Below, in pieces: positions 1-6,708 of a stretch of 14,178 bases of DNA; the first letter of the stretch is position 1, and every line of letters starts with the position of its first letter. A program made the position numbers and the translations under genes. Source of the DNA: Pseudomonadota bacterium (lineage in GTDB: Bacteria > Pseudomonadota > Alphaproteobacteria > Sphingomonadales > Sphingomonadaceae); contig JAEZQR010000243.1 in assembly GCA_023413015.1 (NCBI GenBank), positions 1 to 14,178 on the forward strand, given 5' to 3'. The notes beneath the pieces were generated by a model that had not been told where the DNA came from, did not search any database, and was given only the letters and a program-made list of their open reading frames with translations.

Positions 1-1120
1 CTGGCGTTTCGGCGACGGGCACCGGAGTCGGTTCGACCGGGGCGGCCGGCGTTGCCGGGCGCGCGACCGGCGGCGTGGCGCCACCGAACGTGCCGGCGAC
101 GGTGCCGAAGCTCATCGTCGGGCGCGAGACGGACGGCGTCGGCTGCGACGCGGCCACGGCGTCGATACCAGTGGCGACCACCGAGACGCGCATGCGGCCG
201 TCGAGATCCGGGTTGAACGCCGAGCCGACGATGATGTTGGCGTCGGGATCGACCATCTCGCGGATGTGGTTCGCGGCCTCGTCGACTTCCATGAGGCGCA
301 GGTCGTCGCCGCCGGTGATGTTGATGATGACGCCCTTGGCGCCGCGCATCGATACCTCGTCGAGCAGCGGGTTGGCGATCGCCTTCTCGGCTGCCTCGAT
401 CGCGCGGTTGTCGCCCGAAGCCTCGCCCGTACCCATCATCGCCTTGCCCATCTCCGACATGACGGTGCGGATGTCGGCGAAGTCGAGGTTGATGAGGCCC
501 GGCATGACCATGAGGTCGGTGATGCCGCGCACGCCCTGGTGCAGCACTTGGTCAGCCATCGCGAACGCTTCCTTGAAGGTCGTGTTGGCGTTGGCGATCA
601 GGAACAGGTTCTGGTTCGGAATGATGATGAGCGTGTCGACGTGCTTCTGGAGCTCGGTGATGCCCTCCTCGGCCGAGCGCATGCGGCGCGCGCCTTCGAA
701 GGCGAACGGCTTGGTGACGACGCCGACGGTCAGGATGCCCTTCTCGCGCGCCGCACGGGCCACGACCGGAGCCGCACCGGTGCCGGTACCGCCGCCCATG
801 CCGGCGGTGATGAAGCACATGTGGCTGCCTTCGAGCGCGCTATCGAGCTGGTCGATCGTCTCCTCGGCCGCGGCGCGGCCGATCTCGGGCCGGGCGCCGG
901 CGCCCAGCCCCTGAGTGATCTTGAGACCGAGCTGGATGCGGTTCTCGGCGCTGGCTGCCGCGAGCGCCTGCGCATCGGTGTTGGCGACGACGAAATCGAC
1001 GCCCTGGAGGCCGGCAGCGACCATGTTGTTGACGGCGTTGCCGCCGGCGCCGCCCACGCCGATCACGGTGATGCGCGGCTTCAGCTCGGTGAGCTCCGGC
1101 CGCTTCAGTTCCAGACCCAT
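1..1120 (-). CDS. ftsZ: Cell division protein FtsZ (3' end cut off by the window edge)
   Basis: FtsZ is the tubulin-like GTPase that polymerises into the Z-ring at mid-cell and recruits the divisome. 373 codons are visible, starting MGLELKRPEL. The GTP-binding signature GGGTGTG is at residues 109-115, and the N-terminal nucleotide-binding glycine loop GVGGAGGNAVNNM is at about 21-33. The T7 synergy loop NLDFADIR (211-218) carries the two acidic residues that complete the GTPase site of the neighbouring subunit. The globular domain ends near residue 325 (TGIDAVAAS). A Pro/Ala/Val-rich linker follows and is still running at the window edge, so the C-terminal peptide that binds FtsA is not seen. 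The ATG has a good GGGAG ribosome site 6 bases upstream. It is the last gene of the block, 82 bases after ftsA, so it may have its own transcript start. There is no sign of damage; the truncation is only the window boundary. Confidence 0.98.
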   Translation of the reverse strand, partial: MGLELKRPELTELKPRITVIGVGGAGGNAVNNMVAAGLQGVDFVVANTDAQALAAASAENRIQLGLKITQGLGAGARPEIGRAAAEETIDQLDSALEGSHMCFITAGMGGGTGTGAAPVVARAAREKGILTVGVVTKPFAFEGARRMRSAEEGITELQKHVDTLIIIPNQNLFLIANANTTFKEAFAMADQVLHQGVRGITDLMVMPGLINLDFADIRTVMSEMGKAMMGTGEASGDNRAIEAAEKAIANPLLDEVSMRGAKGVIINITGGDDLRLMEVDEAANHIREMVDPDANIIVGSAFNPDLDGRMRVSVVATGIDAVAASQPTPSVSRPTMSFGTVAGTFGGATPPVARPATPAAPVEPTPVPVAETP

Positions 1121-1126
1121 GATAAT

Positions 1127-1131
1127 CTCCC
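1127..1131 (-). promoter_or_regulatory. Ribosome binding site of ftsZ
   Basis: GGGAG on the minus strand lies 6 bases before the ftsZ ATG. It supports that start codon, which also places the first conserved glycine loop about 20 residues in, as is usual for FtsZ. Confidence 0.75.
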
Positions 1132-1172
1132 GACTCCTGCGCCAGAGCGCGCGTTACACCAGCTGCATCCGA

Positions 1173-1189
1173 GGCGGGTGCCCCCCGCC
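1173..1189 (-). repeat. GC-only inverted repeat (hairpin) in the ftsZ leader
   Basis: The minus strand reads GGCGGG, a 5-base loop GGGCA, then CCCGCC: a perfect 6-base-pair GC stem. No T-tract follows in the direction of transcription, so it is not a standard intrinsic terminator. It could act as an mRNA-stabilising or processing structure ahead of ftsZ, or be a chance product of high GC. Confidence 0.45.
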
Positions 1190-1202
1190 GAATCACTTTG
1201 AA

Positions 1203-2462
1203 TCAAATACTTCCGCGTAGCAATGCTACCATTCGTCCCCAGGTACCCCCTGAGGAACGGATCGCCTTGGCCAGCGACGGCAGCGTGGCATTCATGATGT
1301 CCTCCGTGCCGTCCGCCGCGTAAAGCGCAAGCCCCGCGAGCGTCGCGAACGCCGAACTGCTCTGTGCCTCGGGCAGACCGGTCAACCCGCGCGGCCGGCC
1401 GAGCCGCACCGAGCGGCCGAGCACGCCCTGCGCGAAGTCGGCGATCGACTTCAGCTCGGCACCGCCGCCCGTGAGCACCACCTGGCGTCCCATCGGCCCG
1501 GTGAAGCCCATCTCGGACAGGCGGTTCGCTACCTCGCCGAACAGCATGTCGAGCCGCTGGCGGATGACGGCGATCAACTGCGCGCGCGTGCAGCGCGTCG
1601 GCTCGACGCCGTCGTCGTCGCTGATCGGCAGCACCTCGATCATGTCGTGGTTGTCCTTCGGCGACGTCGTCGCCGAGCCGTAGAGCGTCTTCATCCGCTC
1701 GGCATGGCTGCGCTTGGTCGCGAACGCCGAGGCGATGTCGTCCGTGATGTCGTTCGAGCCCATCGGGATCGACGACAGGCCGACGAGCATGCCGCGCGCA
1801 TGGATCGCGACGTTGGTCACGCCGGCGCCGATCTCGATCAGCGCGACGCCAAGCTCGCGCTCCTCTGCGGCGAGGCAGGCGAGGCCGGCCGCCACCGGCG
1901 AGGCGACGATCGTCTGGACGCCGAGGTGCGCGTTACGCACGCACACGTCGAGGTTGCGGATCGGCGGCGTGTCCGCGGTGATGAGATGGATGTCGACACC
2001 CAGCCGCTCGGCATGGAAGCCCAGCGGGTTCATCACGCCGGTCAGCCCGTCGATGGTGTAGAGCGCCGGCTGCGCGTGGAGCACGGTGCGGCTGCCGGCA
2101 TTGATCGTCGCGCGGCCTTCGGCCTGCACATGCTCGATGTCGGCGCGTTCGATGCGGTGCCCGGCGATGTCGACCTCGACCGACACGATGTCGCTGTCGA
2201 GGCCGCCGGCGGAGAGATTGACGAACACCTCCTCGACCTGGACGCCGGCGTTGCGCTCGGCCTGATCGACCGCGGCGCGGATCGCGTTCTCGGTGCGCTC
2301 CATGTCGGCGACGAGACCTTGGCGAACGCCCTGGCAGACGCGCTGCCCGACGCCGATCACGCGCGGAAGCCCTTCACCGCCCACCATCGCGATGAGCGCG
2401 GCCACCTTCGACGTTCCCACGTCGAGCGCCGCGACGATGCGTTCCCCGCGCTGCGTTGCCAT
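1203..2462 (-). CDS. ftsA: Cell division protein FtsA
   Basis: FtsA is the actin-like ATPase that tethers FtsZ filaments to the inner membrane and recruits later division proteins. The 419 residues match the family length. The first phosphate motif (ALDVGTSKVAALIA) is at 12-25, the second (LIEIGAGVTNVAI) at 208-220, and the adenosine motif (VLTGGGAELKSIADFA) at 329-344. The FtsA-specific 1C subdomain falls at about 85-165. The C-terminus (TWGRMVALLRG, 407-417) looks like the short amphipathic helix that attaches FtsA to membrane. The reading frame stays open upstream to another ATG at 2648. I chose the ATG at 2462 because it follows a strong GGAGG ribosome site and gives the conserved N-terminus; the longer version would be Arg-rich and lie inside ftsQ. 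It starts 16 bases after the ftsQ stop. FtsZ, its partner, follows. Confidence 0.98.
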   Translation of the reverse strand: MATQRGERIVAALDVGTSKVAALIAMVGGEGLPRVIGVGQRVCQGVRQGLVADMERTENAIRAAVDQAERNAGVQVEEVFVNLSAGGLDSDIVSVEVDIAGHRIERADIEHVQAEGRATINAGSRTVLHAQPALYTIDGLTGVMNPLGFHAERLGVDIHLITADTPPIRNLDVCVRNAHLGVQTIVASPVAAGLACLAAEERELGVALIEIGAGVTNVAIHARGMLVGLSSIPMGSNDITDDIASAFATKRSHAERMKTLYGSATTSPKDNHDMIEVLPISDDDGVEPTRCTRAQLIAVIRQRLDMLFGEVANRLSEMGFTGPMGRQVVLTGGGAELKSIADFAQGVLGRSVRLGRPRGLTGLPEAQSSSAFATLAGLALYAADGTEDIMNATLPSLAKAIRSSGGTWGRMVALLRGSI

Positions 2463-2466
2463 CAAG

Positions 2467-2476
2467 CCCCCTCCCC
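2467..2476 (-). promoter_or_regulatory. Ribosome binding site that fixes the ftsA start
   Basis: GGGGAGGGGG on the minus strand contains a GGAGG core 7 bases before the ATG at 2462. It lies between the ftsQ stop and the ftsA start. It is the strongest ribosome site noticed in the window, and it rules in favour of this ATG over the in-frame ATG 62 codons upstream. Confidence 0.75.
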
Positions 2477-2478
2477 GC

Positions 2479-3366
2479 TCAGATCTCCGTGCCCGTTTGC
2501 GGCAGGGCCTGCGCGCCCGGCTCCGCGCTGGTCCGGACCACCATGCGATCCGGAATGCGGAGATCGAAACGCACGAAACCCTTGTCGAGCAGGCCATTGG
2601 CCTGCTCCATACGCACGAACTGACGAAGCGCTGTTTTCGCCGCCGCATAGCTCTCGGGGAGCGCGAGCGTCTCTCCCGACTTCAAGCGAAGGTCCCAGCG
2701 CCTGTCACCGATCCAGATCGCACTGTCAACGCGTTGTTGCACCTCCGGAAAGTCCGCGAGCATCGCCATCAGCGGATGTGCCTGGAAGTTGGCGCCGGGC
2801 CCGACGATCAGCGGCAGCGTCGCGAAGCGGTCGAGGCGCTTGGTATCGAGCACATGGCCGTCGCGATCGATTACGCCGAGCCGGCCGCGATGCTGCCAGA
2901 TGGCGAGCGGCTTGCGCTCGACGACGTCGATCACCAGCGTGTCGGGCAGCCGCCGCGCGACGCTGGCGTCCGCGACCCACGGCAAGGTCTGGAGCCGCGC
3001 GCGGATATCGTCGAGATCGACGAGCAGCATCGAGTTCGATGGCCCGTTGAGCGCCGCCTGGTAGATCGCCAGCTTCGACATGTGGCTGACGCCGCTGACC
3101 TTGACGTTCTTCACCTCGAAGCCCGCCTCACCGACGCTGCGGGCCATCTCGAACCATGCCTGCTGCGGCAGCTGCATGAGCCACAGCGACGCCGCCCCGC
3201 CGACCGCCACGAGCGCGGCCACCGTACCTCCGACCCAGCGCCGCAGGCGGCGCGGCGCGATCGGCAGCCGCACTACCGGCTCGGCCTTGCGCACCGGGCG
3301 TTTCGCCGGTGCCCGTCTGGCCGGTTTGGGCACCTGCCCGCGCTTCAGTGAAACCCGCTCGCTCAT
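2479..3366 (-). CDS. ftsQ: Cell division protein FtsQ (DivIB family)
   Basis: FtsQ is a single-pass inner-membrane protein that bridges early and late divisome parts, binding FtsB/FtsL in the periplasm. The 295-residue protein begins with a long basic cytoplasmic tail (1-44, rich in Arg, Lys and Pro). One hydrophobic membrane segment follows at about 45-64 (VGGTVAALVAVGGAASLWLM). The POTRA domain starts near residue 84 (FEVKNVKVSGVSHMSKLAI) and runs to about 155. It includes the typical LPWVADASVARRLPDTLVIDV stretch (128-148) and ERKPLAIWQ (150-158). The beta-rich FtsQ domain follows, with RWDLRLKSGETLALP at 223-237, and a short polar tail. The start ATG has only a GC-rich purine run before it, not a clear Shine-Dalgarno. 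It is separated from ddl by 101 bases, the widest gap here, and is followed closely by ftsA. Confidence 0.96.
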   Translation of the reverse strand: MSERVSLKRGQVPKPARRAPAKRPVRKAEPVVRLPIAPRRLRRWVGGTVAALVAVGGAASLWLMQLPQQAWFEMARSVGEAGFEVKNVKVSGVSHMSKLAIYQAALNGPSNSMLLVDLDDIRARLQTLPWVADASVARRLPDTLVIDVVERKPLAIWQHRGRLGVIDRDGHVLDTKRLDRFATLPLIVGPGANFQAHPLMAMLADFPEVQQRVDSAIWIGDRRWDLRLKSGETLALPESYAAAKTALRQFVRMEQANGLLDKGFVRFDLRIPDRMVVRTSAEPGAQALPQTGTEI

Positions 3367-3467
3367 CGCCCCGCCCCGAACCGGATGAACTCGAACAATC
3401 CCAGCCTACACAATATCGCCGCCCCCGCGAAAGCGGCGTTGGCGACCGAGAGGCCGGACCCCGGCAA
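3367..3467 (-). other. ddl-ftsQ intergenic gap
   Basis: This 101-base gap is the largest in the window and divides the mur/ddl genes from ftsQ-ftsA-ftsZ. It holds an inverted repeat (CGCCGC at 3417-3422 and GCGGCG at 3433-3438, 10-base loop). A less GC-rich patch at about 3385-3417 reads GATATTGTGTAGGCTGGG on the minus strand. Weak -10-like hexamers can be picked out there, but none has a good -35 partner, so I do not call a promoter. No coding potential was seen. Confidence 0.5.
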
Positions 3468-4382
3468 TTATTTCGCGCTGTCCAGTATCCGGCCGACCAG
3501 CCCCTCATAGCTGATGCCGCGATACTTCGCCTGCTCGGGCACGAGGCTCAGCGGTGTCATGCCCGGCTGCGTGTTGACCTCGAGCAGGTACAGCCCCTCG
3601 ACGCCTTGGCTGTCGTCGTAGCGGAAGTCCGAACGCGAGGTGCTGCGGCAGCCCAGCACGCGGTGCGCCTTCAGCGCCATGTCCATCGCCGCCTTCGTCA
3701 CCTCTTCCGGCAGCTCGGCCGGGCAGATATGCGTCGTCAGCCCGTCGGTGTACTTGGCGTCATAGTCATAGAAGCCGCGCTTGGCCTGAAGCTCGGTCAC
3801 CGCCAGCGGCTCGTCGTCGAGCACCGCCACGGTCAGCTCGCGCCCGGCGATGAACGGCTCGGCCATCAGCTGGTCGTACTCGGCCCAGGGACCGGGAATG
3901 TCGCGGGAGATCGGGTTGCCGTAGTTGCAGCCGTCGGTGACGATCGCCACGCCCACCGACGAACCCTCGTTCACCGGCTTCAGCACATAGGGCCGCGGCA
4001 GCGGATCGCCGTCGTGCACGCTTTTGGCGTCGATCACCTTGCCGCCCGGCATGCGGATGCCGGCCGCGACCAGCGCGCGCTTGGTCAGCTCCTTGTCGAT
4101 CGCGATCACCGAGGTGACGAGCCCCGAGTGCGTATAGGGAATGCCCATCAGGTCGAGCATGCCCTGCACCGTGCCGTCCTCCCCGGGTGTGCCGTGCAGC
4201 GCGTTGAACACGACGTCGGGCTTCGCTTCGGCAAGCCGCTGGGCGATGTCGCGACCCATGTCGATCTCGGTGACGCGATGGCCGAGCTTGCGCAGTGCCT
4301 CCGCGATGCCGCGACCGCTCGTCAGCGAGACCTCGCGCTCGGCGGACCATCCGCCCATCAGGACAACGACATGCTTGCTCAA
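3468..4382 (-). CDS. ddl: D-alanine--D-alanine ligase (Ddl)
   Basis: Ddl joins two D-alanines using ATP in the cytoplasm, making the dipeptide that MurF adds to the peptidoglycan precursor. With the TTG start at 4382 the protein has 304 residues, close to E. coli DdlB (306). ATP-grasp ligase motifs in order: LMGGWSAEREVSLTSG (8-23), HGTPGEDG (63-70), KPVNEGSSVGV (135-145), the YDYDAKY loop (206-211), RSDFRYDD (250-257) and the metal-binding LLEVNTQPGMTPLSL (266-280). The TTG forms a TTGA overlap with the murB stop and has GGGGG 7 bases upstream. An in-frame ATG at 4412, with GGAG 5 bases upstream, would add ten residues (MGNRTSGGCV). That start cannot be excluded, but the conserved N-terminus begins right after the TTG. 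The downstream neighbour is ftsQ. Confidence 0.96.
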   Translation of the reverse strand: MSKHVVVLMGGWSAEREVSLTSGRGIAEALRKLGHRVTEIDMGRDIAQRLAEAKPDVVFNALHGTPGEDGTVQGMLDLMGIPYTHSGLVTSVIAIDKELTKRALVAAGIRMPGGKVIDAKSVHDGDPLPRPYVLKPVNEGSSVGVAIVTDGCNYGNPISRDIPGPWAEYDQLMAEPFIAGRELTVAVLDDEPLAVTELQAKRGFYDYDAKYTDGLTTHICPAELPEEVTKAAMDMALKAHRVLGCRSTSRSDFRYDDSQGVEGLYLLEVNTQPGMTPLSLVPEQAKYRGISYEGLVGRILDSAK

Positions 4383-5293
4383 GACGCAACCCCCACTCGT
4401 TCGATTTCCCATTCGAGCTCCACGCCCGAGGCTTCCTTCACTCGGCGCCGCACCTCCTCGCCCAGCGCCTCGATGTCCGCGCCGGTGGCGCCGCCGGTGT
4501 TGATGAGGAAGTTGGTGTGCTTCTCGCTCACCTGCGCCGCGCCGACCTTCAGCCCGCGGCAGCCAGCCTGATCGACGAGCTGCCACGCCTTGCCGCCGGG
4601 CGGGTTCTTGAACGTCGATCCGCCGGTGCGCGAGCGCAGCGGCTGGCTCGCCTCGCGCTCGGCGGCGATGCGATCCATCTCGGCGGTGATCGCCGCCTTG
4701 TCGCCGGGCGCGCCCCGAAACAGCGCCTCGACCACGACATGGCCCTCGGGCAGCGCCGAATGGCGGTAGGTAAAGCCGAACCGCTCGGCCGGCCAGACCT
4801 CGATGCGCCCGTCGCGCGTGATCACCGTCGCCTCTACAAGGATGTCCGAGGTGTCGCGGCCATAGGCGCCGGCGTTCATGCGCACCGCGCCGCCGACCGT
4901 GCCCGGAATGCCGCGCAGAAACTCGAGACCTGCCAGCGACGCGTCACGCGCCGCGCTCGCCACCGTGATCCCCATCGCCGCGCCGCCCGCACGCACGAGA
5001 TCGCCATCGACCGCCACCCTGGCGAAGCTCTTGGGCAGCCGGATCACCACGCCCGGCACGCCGCCGTCGCGCACGATGAGGTTCGACCCGACGCCGACCG
5101 GCAGCACCGGCACATCGGCCGGCAGGGCGGCCAGGAACTGCGCCAGATCGTCGAGATCGGCGGGCCGGAACATCCACTCGGCCGGTCCGCCGGTGCGGAA
5201 CCAGATGAAGTCGGCCATCGAGCCGTTCGCCTCGACGGCGCCGCGCACGGGCGGGAGCGTCGCGGCGCGAGCAGCGGAAGCGGCGGCACTCAT
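4379..5293 (-). CDS. murB: UDP-N-acetylenolpyruvoylglucosamine reductase (MurB)
   Basis: MurB is the cytoplasmic flavoenzyme that uses NADPH to reduce UDP-GlcNAc-enolpyruvate to UDP-MurNAc. The protein has 304 residues. The FAD-binding region includes VGVGSNLIVRDGG (66-78) and the GIPGTVGGAVRMNAGAYG loop (128-145). GSTFKNPPGG (225-234) marks it as a short, type II MurB rather than the longer E. coli type. Likely catalytic residues are Arg177 in YRHSAL, Ser226 in GSTFKNP and Glu296 in LEWEIERVG, by family alignment. The start at 5293 forms an ATGA overlap with the murC stop, with an AAGGGA ribosome site in murC. An in-frame ATG at 5347 lies deep inside murC and was rejected. The stop overlaps the presumed TTG start of ddl, so murC, murB and ddl are probably translationally coupled. 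Confidence 0.97.
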   Translation of the reverse strand: MSAAASAARAATLPPVRGAVEANGSMADFIWFRTGGPAEWMFRPADLDDLAQFLAALPADVPVLPVGVGSNLIVRDGGVPGVVIRLPKSFARVAVDGDLVRAGGAAMGITVASAARDASLAGLEFLRGIPGTVGGAVRMNAGAYGRDTSDILVEATVITRDGRIEVWPAERFGFTYRHSALPEGHVVVEALFRGAPGDKAAITAEMDRIAAEREASQPLRSRTGGSTFKNPPGGKAWQLVDQAGCRGLKVGAAQVSEKHTNFLINTGGATGADIEALGEEVRRRVKEASGVELEWEIERVGVAS

Positions 5294-6708
5294 GCCGCCT
5301 GTCCCTTGCGTTCGGCTTCGATCGCACCTGCGAGACCTGCCGCCCATTTGGTGATGTCGCCGGCGCCGAGGCAGATCACCATGTCGTCGGGGCGCACGAT
5401 CTGCGCCAGCTGGTGCGCGAGGCTGTCGGGGCCATCCGTTGTCATCACGAAGCGATGCCCCGCCCCCTTGAGGCCCGAGGCAAGCGCATCGGCGTCCACG
5501 TTCTCGATCGGCTGTTCGCCTGCCGCATAGACCGGCGCCACCATGACCATGTCGGCGTCGTTGAACGCGGTCTGGAAGTCGCCCATCAGGTCGCGCAGGC
5601 GCGTGTAGCGGTGCGGCTGCACCACGGCGATGACGCGGCCCTTCGCGCCTTCGCGCGCGGCCGCCAGCACGGCTTTGATCTCGACCGGGTGATGGCCGTA
5701 ATCGTCGATGATCGTGACGCCGTCGACCTCGCCGACCTTGGTGAAGCGGCGCTTCACGCCGCCGAACTTCGCGAAGCCGGCGCGGATCGCCTCGTCCGAA
5801 ATCCCCAGTTGCACCGCCACGCCGATGGCAGCGAGCGCGTTCTGGACGTTGTGCCGGCCCGGCATCGGCAGCTCGACGCCTTCGATCCGCCGCTCGTTCT
5901 CGTGCCGGTCACGCACCATTACGTCGAACCGGTTGCCGCCCGGGACCGGCTGCACGTTGTCGCCGCGGACGTCGGCTTGGCCCGAGAAGCCGTAGGTGAC
6001 GATACGGCGGTCGCGTACGCGCGGCAGGATCGCCTGCACCTCGGGATGGTCGAGGCAGAGCACCGCGGCGCCGTAGAAGGGCACCTTCTCGACGAACTCG
6101 ATGTAGGCGTCCTTCACCTTGTCGAACGAACCGTAGTGATCGAGATGCTCGGGATCGATGTTGGTGACGACCGCCAGCGTGCCGCCGAGTCGCAGGAAGC
6201 TGCCGTCGCTCTCGTCGGCCTCGACGACCATCCAGTCGCCCTCGCCCAGCCGCGCGTTCGAGCCGTAGGTGTTGATGATGCCGCCGTTCACGACGGTCGG
6301 GTCGAGCCCACCGGCATCGAGCAGCGCCGCGACCATCGAGGTGGTCGTCGTCTTGCCGTGCGTGCCGGCGATCGCCACGCAATTCTTGAGGCGCATCAGC
6401 TCGGCGAGCATCTCGGCGCGCCGGACCAGCGGAATGCGACGCTCGACGGCGGCGAGCACCTCGGGATTGTCCTTGCGGATCGCGGTCGAGGTGACGACGA
6501 CCGCGGCATCGCCGAGGTTCTCCGCCTTCTGGCCGATCGAGACCGGGATGCCCTTCTTGCGCAGCCCTTCGATGACATAGCCCTCGGCGACGTCGGAGCC
6601 CTGCACCTTGTAGCCGAGATTGTGCATGATCTCGGCGATACCGGACATGCCGATGCCGCCGATGCCGACGAAGTGAATGACGCCGATGTCGTGGGCGAGG
6701 CCGGTCAT
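5290..6708 (-). CDS. murC: UDP-N-acetylmuramate--L-alanine ligase (MurC)
   Basis: MurC is the first of the four ATP-dependent Mur ligases and adds L-Ala to UDP-MurNAc in the cytoplasm. The protein has 472 residues, normal for the family. The N-terminal UDP-binding Rossmann domain opens with IHFVGIGGIGMSGIAE (11-26). The ATP P-loop AGTHGKTTTTS is at 114-124. The central domain has VTNIDPEHLDHYGS (181-194) and HNVQNALAA (286-294). The C-terminal domain has DDYGHHPVEI (335-344), QPHRYTR (364-370), APVYAAGE (391-398) and LGAGDITKW (447-455). The GIGGIGMS start and DDYGHHP motif separate MurC from MurD, MurE and MurF. The start overlaps the murG stop (ATGA), with AAAGGG seven bases upstream. MurB, which makes its substrate, is the next gene. 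Confidence 0.98.
   Translation of the reverse strand: MTGLAHDIGVIHFVGIGGIGMSGIAEIMHNLGYKVQGSDVAEGYVIEGLRKKGIPVSIGQKAENLGDAAVVVTSTAIRKDNPEVLAAVERRIPLVRRAEMLAELMRLKNCVAIAGTHGKTTTTSMVAALLDAGGLDPTVVNGGIINTYGSNARLGEGDWMVVEADESDGSFLRLGGTLAVVTNIDPEHLDHYGSFDKVKDAYIEFVEKVPFYGAAVLCLDHPEVQAILPRVRDRRIVTYGFSGQADVRGDNVQPVPGGNRFDVMVRDRHENERRIEGVELPMPGRHNVQNALAAIGVAVQLGISDEAIRAGFAKFGGVKRRFTKVGEVDGVTIIDDYGHHPVEIKAVLAAAREGAKGRVIAVVQPHRYTRLRDLMGDFQTAFNDADMVMVAPVYAAGEQPIENVDADALASGLKGAGHRFVMTTDGPDSLAHQLAQIVRPDDMVICLGAGDITKWAAGLAGAIEAERKGQAA

Larger units (their letters stand above)
1121..1202 (-). promoter_or_regulatory. ftsA-ftsZ intergenic leader with clustered GANTC sites
   Basis: This 82-base gap precedes ftsZ. 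Three GANTC sites, the target of CcrM-type adenine methylation in alphaproteobacteria, lie here: 1132-1136, 1190-1194 and 1200-1204. The last overlaps the ftsA stop codon. The second and third are exactly 10 bases apart. The gap also contains a GC-rich hairpin at 1173-1189 and the ftsZ ribosome site at 1127-1131, which directly abuts the first GANTC. I see no convincing -35/-10 pair and no TTAA-type CtrA box. In Caulobacter crescentus, CcrM methylation is known to activate ftsZ transcription, so a regulatory role is a reasonable inference, not something shown here. Confidence 0.4.

Noticed and set aside
1173..1189. Intrinsic terminator between ftsA and ftsZ
   Set aside because: The stem is good but no T-run follows on either strand, so a rho-independent terminator is not supported.
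2463..2648. N-terminal extension of FtsA from an ATG at 2648
   Set aside because: It overlaps ftsQ, is Arg/Ser/Cys-rich and unlike FtsA. The ATG at 2462 has a strong ribosome site and the conserved N-terminus.
1647..3050. Long plus-strand open frame opposite ftsA and ftsQ
   Set aside because: Arg/Ala/Asp-rich shadow of the minus-strand genes with no recognisable domain; similar frames oppose ddl, murC, murG and ftsW.
3385..3440. Sigma-70 promoter upstream of ftsQ
   Set aside because: Weak -10-like hexamers exist (TATTGT, TAGGCT), but none has a good -35 at 16-18 bases; not enough to call.
5294..5347. N-terminal extension of MurB from an ATG at 5347
   Set aside because: Arg-rich sequence inside murC; the ATG at 5293 forms the usual ATGA overlap with a ribosome site.
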